Origin: a virus
Virus record (IMG/VR): IMGVR_UViG_3300044647_001355
Span: 1-43,405 of that record
Direction: 5' to 3' (one strand)
DNA: 43,405 nucleotides
Part shown: positions 20,026 through 26,481 of the stretch, piece by piece
Numbering within the stretch: the first letter of the stretch is position 1
Layout: each line of letters starts with the position of its first letter
Made by a program: the position numbers and the translations under genes
Notes under the pieces: model-generated
The model's database searches: none
What the model saw: the letters and a program-made list of their open reading frames with translations, nothing else
What the model was told of the DNA's origin: nothing

Positions 20026-20473
20026 AGATTTTAGCTTTATCGAGTGGTAGGTAAGCGTTTACTCTTGTGGCTACACCGCCGTTGCAGGTTTCTTGAGTCT
20101 TTGACTTCTTGGTCTTGAACTCAAACAGACGCTGTCCGTTCACATCGGTTATCTTCCATATAAGTATGACGTTTTCGGAGATCAGTCTCACTATCAAAAA
20201 GAATGGCACACCAAACTGGTATGCCAATTCACCCCCGAACTTCAGCTTTGTGTACGTCACCAGATAACCCCCGTTCTCGGATAGGTACCTTCTTGTAAGT
20301 CTTTTGTCGCCGGCAAATTCTCTGGTTCTTATCTCAGCAATCCCGATCATCTTCAGGAGGTCTCCGTCCTTCTTGGCTATCACAACGTCAGCGGTGTGAT
20401 CCGGCGTTGCGGTGTTTATCAGAACAAATCCCATGCTCTCTATAAGAGACTGGGTCTTGTACTGTTCACCCAT
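20015..20473 (-). CDS. PD-(D/E)XK-like nuclease, second copy
   Basis: I use the ATG at 20473 (MGEQYKTQSLIESMGF), which overlaps the upstream stop by 8 bases and follows a GGGGAAAG site; the longer frame to 20509 adds 12 residues. The 152-residue product has HTADVVIAKKDGD followed by IAEIRTRE, fitting the D...ExK arrangement with R in place of K, and a later strand-helix pattern (YQFGVPFFLIVRL). It could be an inactive or altered paralogue of the downstream nuclease. Function is inferred from motif order only. Confidence 0.65.
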   Translation of the reverse strand: MGEQYKTQSLIESMGFVLINTATPDHTADVVIAKKDGDLLKMIGIAEIRTREFAGDKRLTRRYLSENGGYLVTYTKLKFGGELAYQFGVPFFLIVRLISENVILIWKITDVNGQRLFEFKTKKSKTQETCNGGVATRVNAYLPLDKAKIFEF

Positions 20474-20756
20474 GAATACTTTCCCCTTCCTCGTTTCGCA
20501 GTCCAGCATTCTCTCTTCTTTTTTGCTGAAGGGAGTAGATCATATCAAGATACCGATGTATCCCGGGCATTCCATCTTTTTCGTATGCCTTTCTCATCCT
20601 CCTTTCGTGGTTTATTGGGTGGTTGACTATGTTGGGGAAATTCTGCAATTCGCCCTGTTCGTTATAGTCCTCATAAAAGCCGGAGACCGTCTGCTCGTAA
20701 ACTACGGGCAAACGGTCGGCTATCTGTTTGATGTGTTTGATGTCAGACTTGTTCAT
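20466..20756 (-). CDS. Unrecognised small helical protein
   Basis: A 96-residue charged protein with helical character (KHIKQIADRLPVVYEQT, then YLDMIYSLQQKRRENAG). The segment VNHPINHERRMRKAY is rich in His and Arg and could bind nucleic acid. It overlaps both neighbours by a few bases, as in a translationally coupled operon. No family assigned. Confidence 0.65.
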   Translation of the reverse strand: MNKSDIKHIKQIADRLPVVYEQTVSGFYEDYNEQGELQNFPNIVNHPINHERRMRKAYEKDGMPGIHRYLDMIYSLQQKRRENAGLRNEEGESIHG

Positions 20757-21115
20757 TTGAACTTCATCATGTATTTAAGTTTTGTAACCGCCTGCAGCAG
20801 ATCCGCAGACAGGTTACACAGGGTTTCGTCTTCTATCTCCTCAGAGGCGTTGTACAGTTCCCGGAACAGAAGTTCGCCGGTAACCACAGTACCTCCGGAG
20901 ATGTCAAGCACTGCTGCCTCAACCCGGGGAATATACCCGGCACCGATACAGTGCTCAATGACCTTGTCATTGAACTCATCCAGAAACTCATAGAACTCTC
21001 CAAGTGCCACATGCATTGCGTAGGACTGTGAGACAACCGCAGTGTTGGCGTGCTCCACCTTTGCAAGTACTGAGAGTGCAAGGAGCTTTCTTACGATCTG
21101 AGAAAATTCTTTCAT
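20753..21115 (-). CDS. Small ferritin-like or DUF5856-like helical protein
   Basis: A 120-residue, mostly helical protein. Residues about 20-60 (AKVEHANTAVVSQSYAMHVA, then LGEFYEFLDEFNDKVIEH) resemble the four-helix, Dps-like layout of a family seen in Bacteroidota phages, with His and Glu positions that could bind metal. I recall this pattern as DUF5856 but cannot confirm it. It lies between the co-chaperonin and the nuclease cluster. Confidence 0.65.
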   Translation of the reverse strand: MKEFSQIVRKLLALSVLAKVEHANTAVVSQSYAMHVALGEFYEFLDEFNDKVIEHCIGAGYIPRVEAAVLDISGGTVVTGELLFRELYNASEEIEDETLCNLSADLLQAVTKLKYMMKFK

Positions 21116-21120
21116 TGTTT

Positions 21121-21672
21121 TTAGTTTAGGATTCCAAGAATGTTTTCGTTATACATCACATAAAGGTTGTGTCCCTCTATCTTGTTTTCAAACATGCCCC
21201 TCTCTTCGAACATCACAACCGATCCGGCGGGGATGGATTCATCATTGGAGGCAAACACCCTACCCTGAGTCTTGCGTTTCTTTTTCGCCGTCTCAGGAAT
21301 TATAAGTGTGCTCTTGACCTCCTCCTCTTCAACCTCTATTAGGATATGCTCACCGACCGGGATGATCTTCCCACCCCTTACAACCGCAAGGGCTTGGTAG
21401 TAGTCTATGACCCAGAGATTATCTCCAAGGAAATTTGTAGTGTCCTCCACTATCCCATAGTTGAAGTACAGCCTGTCACCGACCTGAACATTACAAACGA
21501 AGTCATCTGAAAGGTAGGGATCCCGCTCGGGGGTAGCAACAACCTCTGCATAGGGGAATACATTCTCCTGAGGTTTGTAGGAGGTGTCAAGCCAAAGCTT
21601 TTCACCGTTGAAGTCTATCTCCTCTTGGTGTGTTTTCTCAAGTCTAATAATTATCCTTGTAGGGCATTTCAT
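21121..21672 (-). CDS. GroES-like co-chaperonin with two barrel domains
   Basis: A 183-residue protein. The C-terminal half is a clear GroES fold: GKIIPVGEHILIEVEEEE, a loop ending in TLIIPETAKKK that corresponds to the mobile loop, then GSVVMFEERG, and a final strand NLYVMYNENILGIL. The N-terminal 95 residues repeat the pattern more loosely (RIIIRLEKT...VGDRLYFNYG...NLWVIDYYQALAVV), so the protein looks like two fused GroES domains. It would cap host GroEL to help fold capsid proteins, as T4 gp31 does; that role is inferred. It lies in the late gene cluster. Confidence 0.8.
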   Translation of the reverse strand: MKCPTRIIIRLEKTHQEEIDFNGEKLWLDTSYKPQENVFPYAEVVATPERDPYLSDDFVCNVQVGDRLYFNYGIVEDTTNFLGDNLWVIDYYQALAVVRGGKIIPVGEHILIEVEEEEVKSTLIIPETAKKKRKTQGRVFASNDESIPAGSVVMFEERGMFENKIEGHNLYVMYNENILGILN

Positions 21673-21684
21673 ATTAGAGATATA

Positions 21685-22143
21685 TTAGAGCTGGAAGTGC
21701 ATGCCGTCCAACCTCTTAAAGTTACCGCCCCAAACAAAACCGGCATCTGTAAAGCATTTAACAAACTTTTTAGAAAGCTTTGGGGTTTTGCCCAGACCAT
21801 TCTCTGCGGCGTTTACATCAATCGCCAGTCCCCAAGAGTGGGCGGAGATATACTTGGCAGACTCTTCTATCTTGCCGGCATTGACCAGAGTCTGGTACTT
21901 TTTCTCGTAACCCCTTATCGGTCTGGTGTTGTAGCAACCATCCCAAGTCTTGAGTTCTTTTACTGCGCCGGTTGATATAAGGTTTTTGAATGCCTGAGAC
22001 AGTGGGGCAATCAGGTCTGGGTGGCAGAAGATCTTTTTTGGGATGAACCCGATCTCAAGTTCTGCCGGGACGTCCCACACCACCAGCTTCCTTTTGAATG
22101 CCGGCGACATGGGGTCTCCGTATTTCTTGTAGTATGCGCTCAT
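21685..22143 (-). CDS. Endolysin, M15 peptidase family
   Basis: A 152-residue zinc peptidase of the VanY/L-alanyl-D-glutamate endopeptidase group. The metal ligands are visible: H102 and D109 in ISAHSWGLAIDVN and H149 in LDGMHFQ; FVWGGNF is the conserved turn before the last ligand. These enzymes cut the peptide stem of cell-wall peptidoglycan at the end of infection. It has no signal peptide, so a holin or another route would be needed; no clear holin is next to it. The start overlaps the HNH gene stop by 4 bases. Confidence 0.9.
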   Translation of the reverse strand: MSAYYKKYGDPMSPAFKRKLVVWDVPAELEIGFIPKKIFCHPDLIAPLSQAFKNLISTGAVKELKTWDGCYNTRPIRGYEKKYQTLVNAGKIEESAKYISAHSWGLAIDVNAAENGLGKTPKLSKKFVKCFTDAGFVWGGNFKRLDGMHFQL

Positions 22144-22490
22144 GATTTAAGTTTCTCCATGTGTTTGGATACAAGCATGTCCTTGTACTGTTTTTTATCG
22201 CCGTATTTTACATGACACTCTCTGCAGACCGCCATCAGGTTTTCTATGTTATTGGCCTCCTTGGATCCTCCCATGCCACGGGCATTGATGTGGTGGATGT
22301 CCACCGCAGTTTTTTTACAAACCTCACAGGGAATGAAATCATTCTGGTCGTACCCAAAGTGGTCAAGGTAGATCTTTGTGTGCTTCTTCATCTTCTGGTA
22401 TTCCATCCTGTACTGGTACTGCTGCAACCTTATTCGCCAGTTCAGGTTGTTGTTGCATGATAACAGTAGAAGTACTACAAGGTATTTCAT
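22140..22490 (-). CDS. HNH endonuclease
   Basis: A 116-residue protein with a C-terminal HNH domain: zinc pairs CEVC (55, 58) and CREC (89, 92), and the core DIHHINARGMGG followed by NIENLMAVCRECH. The ATG at 22490 overlaps the upstream stop as ATGA, which supports this start. Its N-terminus (MKYLVVLLLLSCNNN) looks like a lipoprotein signal, odd for a nuclease; an internal start at 22406 would remove it. HNH nucleases beside packaging genes often help terminase; free-standing homing nucleases are the alternative. Confidence 0.85.
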   Translation of the reverse strand: MKYLVVLLLLSCNNNLNWRIRLQQYQYRMEYQKMKKHTKIYLDHFGYDQNDFIPCEVCKKTAVDIHHINARGMGGSKEANNIENLMAVCRECHVKYGDKKQYKDMLVSKHMEKLKS

Positions 22491-22627
22491 TTCCAGCCCT
22501 TCTTTAGTTTGGCAAACTGCTTGGGGCCAACTGTGCTTTTGCTTTTGGGTTTAGATGTCCCGGCCTTTTTCTTGGCATTGATGTTGTTGACCAGACTGTT
22601 CTTTACTCCAAGCTTATTGAGTTTCAT
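22487..22627 (-). CDS. Small basic protein, first gene of the late operon
   Basis: A 46-residue lysine-rich protein starting MKLNKLGVKN and containing KKAGTSKPKSKSTVGP. The stop overlaps the HNH start (ATGA), so the two are likely coupled. Similar short KAGTS-KSKSTV proteins recur in Bacteroidota phages, to my recollection. The charge suggests nucleic-acid binding; nothing more can be said. Confidence 0.7.
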   Translation of the reverse strand: MKLNKLGVKNSLVNNINAKKKAGTSKPKSKSTVGPKQFAKLKKGWK

Positions 22628-22752
22628 ATTGAGTAGTTATTGAGTTTCTTTAAAGAACCACTCATTATAACTACTGCTTAGTGGTTCAGTCTTTCTTCAG
22701 CATTGCTTCGCTTAAAAGCGTAGCAGATACACTTGTCGTAAAAACCCTGCTT

Positions 22753-22816
22753 GAGCGGACGAGCCCTCCCCCTAGCAAAGCTACCTTTCGGTCAGGGGTT
22801 TCGGCCCCTGTCGCTC
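22753..22816 (+). ncRNA. Possible tRNA-like element in the divergent region
   Basis: GAGCG-G-AC (22753-22760) can pair with GTCGCTC (22810-22816) with one bulged G, directly continued by a T-arm-like hairpin CAGGGG/CCCCTG with loop TTTCGG. The layout resembles the short elements at 28-30 kb, but there is no ATGGT in the linker and the T loop is not canonical. It could also be a chance pair of hairpins. Confidence 0.3.
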
Positions 22817-22954
22817 CTGCTCTCAGCGCTAAACATACCGGTCTTCCGGTTAAACTTGGCTTGGCTTTTGAATGGTGCCGACCCGAGCAGGTAGAACCAT
22901 GGAACAAATGTATGAACAATTTCTTGGATTTGGGAAGGGTGTGGAAAAGTCGTG

Positions 22955-22984
22955 TTCGTTCAGTTGTTTTTGTTTGTAAATTTG
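22955..22984 (+). promoter_or_regulatory. Candidate promoter starting at the tRNA-like element
   Basis: TAAATTTG at 22977-22984 matches the Bacteroides -7 box TAnnTTTG; TTCG at 22955-22958 is a poor match to the -33 TTTG at acceptable spacing. Transcription would begin within a few bases of G22989, the first base of the tRNA-like acceptor stem. This is the best candidate promoter for the plus-strand operon. Confidence 0.45.
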
Positions 22985-22988
22985 TTCT

Positions 22989-23122
22989 GTCGGGGGTGGC
23001 GGAAATAGACGCTAATAAGGTAAGATTGACTCCAGTTTAGGCAACTGGTCCTGTTCGTGATGCGCTATGTTAAGTGTCACCAACTTCATTGATCATACAG
23101 GTATCGAATCCTGTCCCCGACA
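22989..23122 (+). ncRNA. tRNA-Leu-like element TL-1
   Basis: A 134-base element. Acceptor GTCGGGG (22989-22995) pairs perfectly with CCCCGAC (23115-23121), followed by A. After it comes the D-arm sequence TGGCGGAAATAGACGC and before the 3' acceptor a T-arm ACAGG-TATCGAAT-CCTGT. The interior is not a normal anticodon arm plus variable arm: it carries a 6-base-pair hairpin CCAGTT/AACTGG and a GTGA/TCAC pairing. Its first base follows a candidate promoter, and the next gene starts 17 bases after its end. No CCA is encoded. Confidence 0.75.
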
Positions 23123-23139
23123 ATTTTAAACAACCAAAC

Positions 23140-23604
23140 ATGAAGATACTAAAAGGCACACACTCCCCGTTCCGTATTCCAAGATTGCTCTTTGGGAAAC
23201 TTACCATGGAATACGAGGTCACATTCACCGACTCCTGCCGGTACGAGATTGACACCGACCAGTCGGACATCAACAAGCTTTTCGGGGTGGGGTACTTCCC
23301 GCACCATCACAAGAACTCCGTCCGGTTTGGATGGAGGTGGTACAATGACCGGCTTGAGGTACTGGCGTACTGGTACCAAAAGGGGGTTAGGAGCAGTAGC
23401 TACATCTGCGATGTGGAGCTCAACACGCCAACGGTTTTCAGGATAGACATCCTCAGGGACGTGCATATACTGACGGTCATGGGGAACCCTGTCAAGACAG
23501 ACATCTTGGTACCCGGCAGGTGGTTTGGGTATTTCCTCAGGCCATACTTTGGTGGGAACAGGGTGGCACCTCACAACATCACAATCAAACTAAGGAGACT
23601 ATAA
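23140..23604 (+). CDS. Conserved beta-rich small protein, first plus-strand gene
   Basis: I take the ATG at 23140 (MKILKGTHSPFRIPR), 17 bases after TL-1, giving 154 residues. The protein is rich in aromatic residues and alternating strands (SVRFGWRWYNDRLEVLAYWY) and ends with GYFLRPYFGGNRVAPHNITI. I recall small proteins with a PYFGGNxxAPH ending in many Bacteroidota phages, likely a jelly-roll or lectin-like sandwich, but cannot name a function. Its stop overlaps the next ATG (TAATG). Confidence 0.8.
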   Translation: MKILKGTHSPFRIPRLLFGKLTMEYEVTFTDSCRYEIDTDQSDINKLFGVGYFPHHHKNSVRFGWRWYNDRLEVLAYWYQKGVRSSSYICDVELNTPTVFRIDILRDVHILTVMGNPVKTDILVPGRWFGYFLRPYFGGNRVAPHNITIKLRRL

Positions 23605-23912
23605 TGTACAACTACAACGCCAATGTTGTCAAGGTTATTGACGGAGACACTGTCCGTCTGGACATAGACCTTGGATTCCGGGTCAGGTGGGTCAGCAACT
23701 GCAGGCTGGCATCTATCAACGCTCCCGAGCTCGGTTCGGGGGGAGAAGAAGCCAGAGACTACCTAAAGACAATCCTCCCAGAAAACTGTAAGGTAGAGAT
23801 AGTCAGCCGTTCACTGGATAAGTACGGTCGCCCAATAGTGGACATCAAGTCCGCTGACGGAACGGTAAACCAGCACCTGATAGACAAGAAACTAGTAAAG
23901 CTGTACAAATGA
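23604..23912 (+). CDS. Thermonuclease (staphylococcal nuclease family)
   Basis: A 102-residue single-domain SNase starting at 23604. Catalytic and calcium positions can be read off: D13 and D15 (VIDGDT), R34 (CRLASINAPE), E49 (GGEEARDYL) and R76 (DKYGRPIVD), matching Arg35, Glu43 and Arg87 of the Staphylococcus enzyme. No signal peptide, so it acts inside the cell or is released on lysis. Such enzymes cut DNA and RNA; host DNA degradation is a likely use. It overlaps both neighbours by 1-4 bases. Confidence 0.9.
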   Translation: MYNYNANVVKVIDGDTVRLDIDLGFRVRWVSNCRLASINAPELGSGGEEARDYLKTILPENCKVEIVSRSLDKYGRPIVDIKSADGTVNQHLIDKKLVKLYK

Positions 23913-24571
23913 AGTTGATAGGATACTACGGCGGTGACGATACTCACGCCATGAGCGCATGGACCTCTACCGATCGGGACCCGGATAAGATGTCAAGGAT
24001 GCCCCAGCTTTTGTATGGTCTGGCTCAGAACGGTCATGAGACCCCATTCGAGAAGTCCAGCCTGCACTTCCTGATCACGGTCGATCAGGCCACCCATATC
24101 CATCTGCTGAAGCACAGGATCGGGGTTTCGGTCAACGCCGAGTCTGCCCGGTACAAAGAACTCAAGGAAGATAAGACCTATCTTCCTGAAGACTGGAAAA
24201 CAATAGAATTATCCGAAGGTCACATCAATCCATTTTTCTACGACGATGAAGGGGAAATCAATGACTGGTATGGTGTCCTGAAAGCCTTCACTGAGATGGG
24301 TGATCATCTCTACCACCAAGCACTTAAAGACCTAACACCCATCCTTGGCCGGCAGAGGGCAAAGGAGTCCGCCCGGTTCTTCAAGACCATGAACAGCGAA
24401 ATAACCATGGACGTGATGTTCAACTTCCGGTCATTCGTCCACTTCTACCGGTTGAGGGCGGATGATCACGCCCAGCTCGAGGTTAGGGAGCTGGCTCGGG
24501 GGATGCTGAACCTAATCAAAGAAATACCCGGACAACCATTCAGACACTCTATAAACGCATTCAAACTATGA
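23909..24571 (+). CDS. thyX: FAD-dependent thymidylate synthase
   Basis: A 220-residue ThyX, which makes dTMP from dUMP using FAD, NADPH and methylene-tetrahydrofolate. The signature lies at residues 68-81: KHRIGVSVNAESAR. The first arginine of the usual RHR motif is lysine, and there is one extra residue before the serine, a variant I recall from Bacteroidota phages. MTVDQATHIHLLKHR-type context and the C-terminal HFYRLRADDHAQLEVRELA helix are also typical. It supplies nucleotides for phage replication together with the dNMP kinase at 40695. Confidence 0.93.
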   Translation: MKLIGYYGGDDTHAMSAWTSTDRDPDKMSRMPQLLYGLAQNGHETPFEKSSLHFLITVDQATHIHLLKHRIGVSVNAESARYKELKEDKTYLPEDWKTIELSEGHINPFFYDDEGEINDWYGVLKAFTEMGDHLYHQALKDLTPILGRQRAKESARFFKTMNSEITMDVMFNFRSFVHFYRLRADDHAQLEVRELARGMLNLIKEIPGQPFRHSINAFKL

Positions 24572-24771
24572 CACCATACGATAAAGCAAAAGAACTATTC
24601 TCAAAGGTATACCCATATGTCAACGATTATTCAGATCCAGAAACTGCTGCAAAAGAGTTGGCCCTAATTGTATGCGATGAGGTTCTAGGTCAGCTTGTAA
24701 GCAGTACAACAGACTACGGTGCTTCGATACTTGCTTGGGAGCAGGTAAAAAAAGAGGTAAAAAATATCTGA
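24568..24771 (+). CDS. Small protein of a family with three copies in the window
   Basis: A 67-residue protein beginning MTPYDKAKELFSKVYPYV and containing AAKELALIVCDEVL and WEQVKKEVK. The same plan recurs at 42925-43167 and 43164-43405 (MTPKE-A-ELY, YAKECALIAVDEII, YW-EVKQE), so these are paralogues. All helices, no catalytic motif. Function unknown; families like this are common in Bacteroidota phages. Confidence 0.75.
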   Translation: MTPYDKAKELFSKVYPYVNDYSDPETAAKELALIVCDEVLGQLVSSTTDYGASILAWEQVKKEVKNI

Positions 24772-24774
24772 CAT

Positions 24775-25008
24775 ATGAACAGACTGGTAAGACATGACGG
24801 GCTGGTAAGGCAATACAAAAGCTTCATATGGATAAAGTGGAAAGAGGACAGGAGCTTCAGGTCTAAGCACAAGAAGATCGCCATAGGAAGGTCATTAATG
24901 TTTGGCGACTGGCTAACCACCACGGTAACGGAGATCCTAGAGGAGTCTCCAGAGTACATAAAGTTCAAGACAAAGAACAGCACATACGAACTATTCATAA
25001 ACAAATAA
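24775..25008 (+). CDS. Unrecognised small basic protein
   Basis: A 77-residue lysine- and arginine-rich protein with a possible beta-barrel C-terminus (GDWLTTTVTEILEESPEYIKF then NSTYELFINK). Three bases separate it from its upstream neighbour and one base from the lipoprotein gene. No family recognised. Confidence 0.65.
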   Translation: MNRLVRHDGLVRQYKSFIWIKWKEDRSFRSKHKKIAIGRSLMFGDWLTTTVTEILEESPEYIKFKTKNSTYELFINK

Positions 25009-25009
25009 C

Positions 25010-25264
25010 ATGAAAAAGACACTTTTAGCATTATTCACATTCACCCTTTCCGGATGCTTAAATAACCCACAGTCTACAGATTATGTTGGAGCGAACAATA
25101 AAATTAGGGTTGATTTTCTTTTTGAAAAAGACGGAGTAAGGGTTTATAGGTTTAATGACGATGGTTACTACCATTATTTTACCACAAACGGAGAGACCAT
25201 TTCAAGGGTAAGTAAATACCGGGAAGAAAACATAAAACCCCAACCAGATGAAAACATCAAATAA
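25010..25264 (+). CDS. Small lipoprotein
   Basis: An 84-residue protein with a type II signal: MKKTLLALFTFTLSGC, where LSGC is the lipobox and Cys16 the predicted lipid-modified residue. The mature part holds VDFLFEKDGVRVYRFND and HYFTTNGET, a short domain I recall from lipoproteins of Bacteroidota phages. It would be anchored in the host envelope; a role in superinfection exclusion or as a spanin-like part is possible but not shown. Confidence 0.8.
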   Translation: MKKTLLALFTFTLSGCLNNPQSTDYVGANNKIRVDFLFEKDGVRVYRFNDDGYYHYFTTNGETISRVSKYREENIKPQPDENIK

Positions 25265-25529
25265 CCATATCGGTGACTCCAACAAAATGGTAACAGCAGT
25301 AGACTGGCTTCTGGGCGAAATCAAGAAGCTTGCATTCGACCCGGCCCATCACCTAGGATTGGGGGATGTGAGGATCACTCAGGGGATGATTGAGGATTGG
25401 GAGGAAATAGCCAAACCTATGAATAGAAAACAGATAATTGAGGCATATGTAGAGGGGTGGGATTGCAATGAACGGGGCGAAGTTAGGTGGATTGGAGATA
25501 AATACTACGATCAGACATATGGAAAATAA
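25248..25529 (+). CDS. Small protein, AVDWLL family, copy 1
   Basis: A 93-residue protein; the ATG at 25248 overlaps the lipoprotein end by 17 bases, and an internal ATG at 25287 (MVTAVDWLLGEIKKL) is an alternative. The TAVDWLLGEI opening and the ending YYDQTYGK are shared with the next gene (TAVWWLAEQL...YYNQTYEV), so the two are tandem paralogues. Function unknown. Confidence 0.7.
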   Translation: MKTSNNHIGDSNKMVTAVDWLLGEIKKLAFDPAHHLGLGDVRITQGMIEDWEEIAKPMNRKQIIEAYVEGWDCNERGEVRWIGDKYYDQTYGK

Positions 25530-25758
25530 ACAACAGACCGCAGTATGGTGGTTGGCAGAACAGCTGTTCAAAGACACAGCCCCTACGCTAAGGCAAAGGG
25601 CTCTAATTGAAGAGGCCAGAGCAATGCATAAGGAGCAAATAGAAAACGCTTGGGATAGGGGACAGTATATCGGCGAAAATTTTCCGCAAAGAATTATTGA
25701 GCCAGAGTACGAAAACAATTCAGAGGAATACTACAACCAAACATATGAAGTCAAATAG
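25519..25758 (+). CDS. Small protein, AVDWLL family, copy 2
   Basis: I use the ATG at 25519 (MENKQQTAVWWLAEQLF), whose ATGGAAAATAA overlaps the upstream stop. The 79-residue helical protein has the family pattern: WWLAEQL, a middle helix with AMHKEQIENAWDRG and the end EEYYNQTYEV. The family is frequent in Bacteroidota phage genomes, to my recollection, without known function. Confidence 0.7.
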   Translation: MENKQQTAVWWLAEQLFKDTAPTLRQRALIEEARAMHKEQIENAWDRGQYIGENFPQRIIEPEYENNSEEYYNQTYEVK

Positions 25759-25954
25759 AGAGATACACGAAAGCATAAAGTCCCTAGAGAAGGAACTGGT
25801 CGGTGCTAAACGCTGGGTAACGGAGGTTATAAAAAAATACCGGGCGGATCGGGAGCGGTTCGGGGATGCCGACACTGGTGAGCTAGACGCAGCCACAGAC
25901 CTAGTAACAGAAATAACAGTCAGGATTAATACCCTGCTCTGGGTGCTCGAATAA
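25745..25954 (+). CDS. Small coiled-coil protein
   Basis: The ATG at 25745 overlaps the upstream stop. The 69-residue product is almost entirely helical and charged (ESIKSLEKELVGAKRWVTEV, then DLVTEITVRINTLLWVLE), with heptad-like spacing, so a coiled coil or small helical bundle is likely. It ends the first tight plus-strand cluster. Confidence 0.7.
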   Translation: MKSNREIHESIKSLEKELVGAKRWVTEVIKKYRADRERFGDADTGELDAATDLVTEITVRINTLLWVLE

Positions 25955-26026
25955 AGCCCATTACGGGCACCGGTCTAAGAACCATACTACGACATTCCCA
26001 GACAAAGATCTGCCAGCCACGGGCTT
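25954..26026 (+). ncRNA. Possible structured element after a stop codon
   Basis: AAGCCC (25954-25959), beginning in the stop codon, can pair with GGGCTT (26021-26026), enclosing small hairpins GGT/ACC and CAGA/TCTG. A simpler alternative is the GCCC-ATTAC-GGGC hairpin at 25956-25968, which could act as a terminator. The position echoes the tRNA-like elements further right, but there is no T-arm. Confidence 0.3.
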
Positions 26027-26039
26027 CTAATGAGCTCAC

Positions 26040-26481
26040 AGAAAGTCGGGGATTACAATCTGGTAGCAAGAGGGGTGGGAAGGAGAGGTAAATGGGGGGG
26101 ATGTGAGGGTGAGAAGAGGGGGTGTGAGGACGAGAAGGTGGGGTGAGTGTATATGTATGTGTATGCGTACACGCGCGCGGAGGCGCGGTTCATTAACCGG
26201 GTGGGGGTCGAAAATGGGCATCCCGAATCGATTCTGAAGCCACCACATAACGGGTCATTATGTGGGGATGAAACTAACAAATTGAAACTGAATGTAATGC
26301 ATATGGGCAAACCAATTTCGACAGGCAGAAGAAGGGTAAACGGGAAAGGGAAATCGGGAATGAAACTGATCCTGATGGGGAGAAATGAAACCCGATCCTG
26401 CCCTGCTTATCCGTTCTATTGTGTACGTTTGACGCAAAGCAATTACCCCCCCTCCCTCCTCCTCCTTCATCCCCACCTGCC
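26040..26481. other. Purine-biased non-coding tract with a perfect hairpin
   Basis: From about 26066 to 26150 the plus strand is nearly all G and A with many GGGG and GAG runs, then GT-rich (GTGTATATGTATGTGTATGCG) and an alternating CGCGCG. It ends in the reverse bias, a C/T tract at 26440-26480. CCACATAA (26243-26250) pairs perfectly with TTATGTGG (26258-26265) around CGGGTCA. Reading frames on both strands here are low-complexity and I do not accept them. The strand switch in base bias, hairpin and G-runs would suit a replication origin or a regulatory tract. Confidence 0.5.

Larger units (their letters stand above)
22628..22988. other. Divergent intergenic region with several hairpins
   Basis: This stretch separates the minus-strand late genes from the plus-strand genes and should carry both outward promoters. 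It contains perfect or near-perfect hairpins: GAACCACT/AGTGGTTC (22655-22662 with 22680-22687), GCTTCGCT/AGCGTAGC around TAAA (22705-22724, one mismatch), CAGGGG/CCCCTG (22793-22810) and ACCGG/CCGGT near 22845. The open frame 22681-23040 runs across these structures and into the tRNA-like element, so I do not call it a gene. A replication origin or regulatory RNA is possible. Confidence 0.6.

Noticed and set aside
22681-23040. A 119-codon plus-strand frame in the divergent region
   Set aside because: It runs through several hairpins and into the TL-1 acceptor and D-arm; its composition looks like translated structured RNA.
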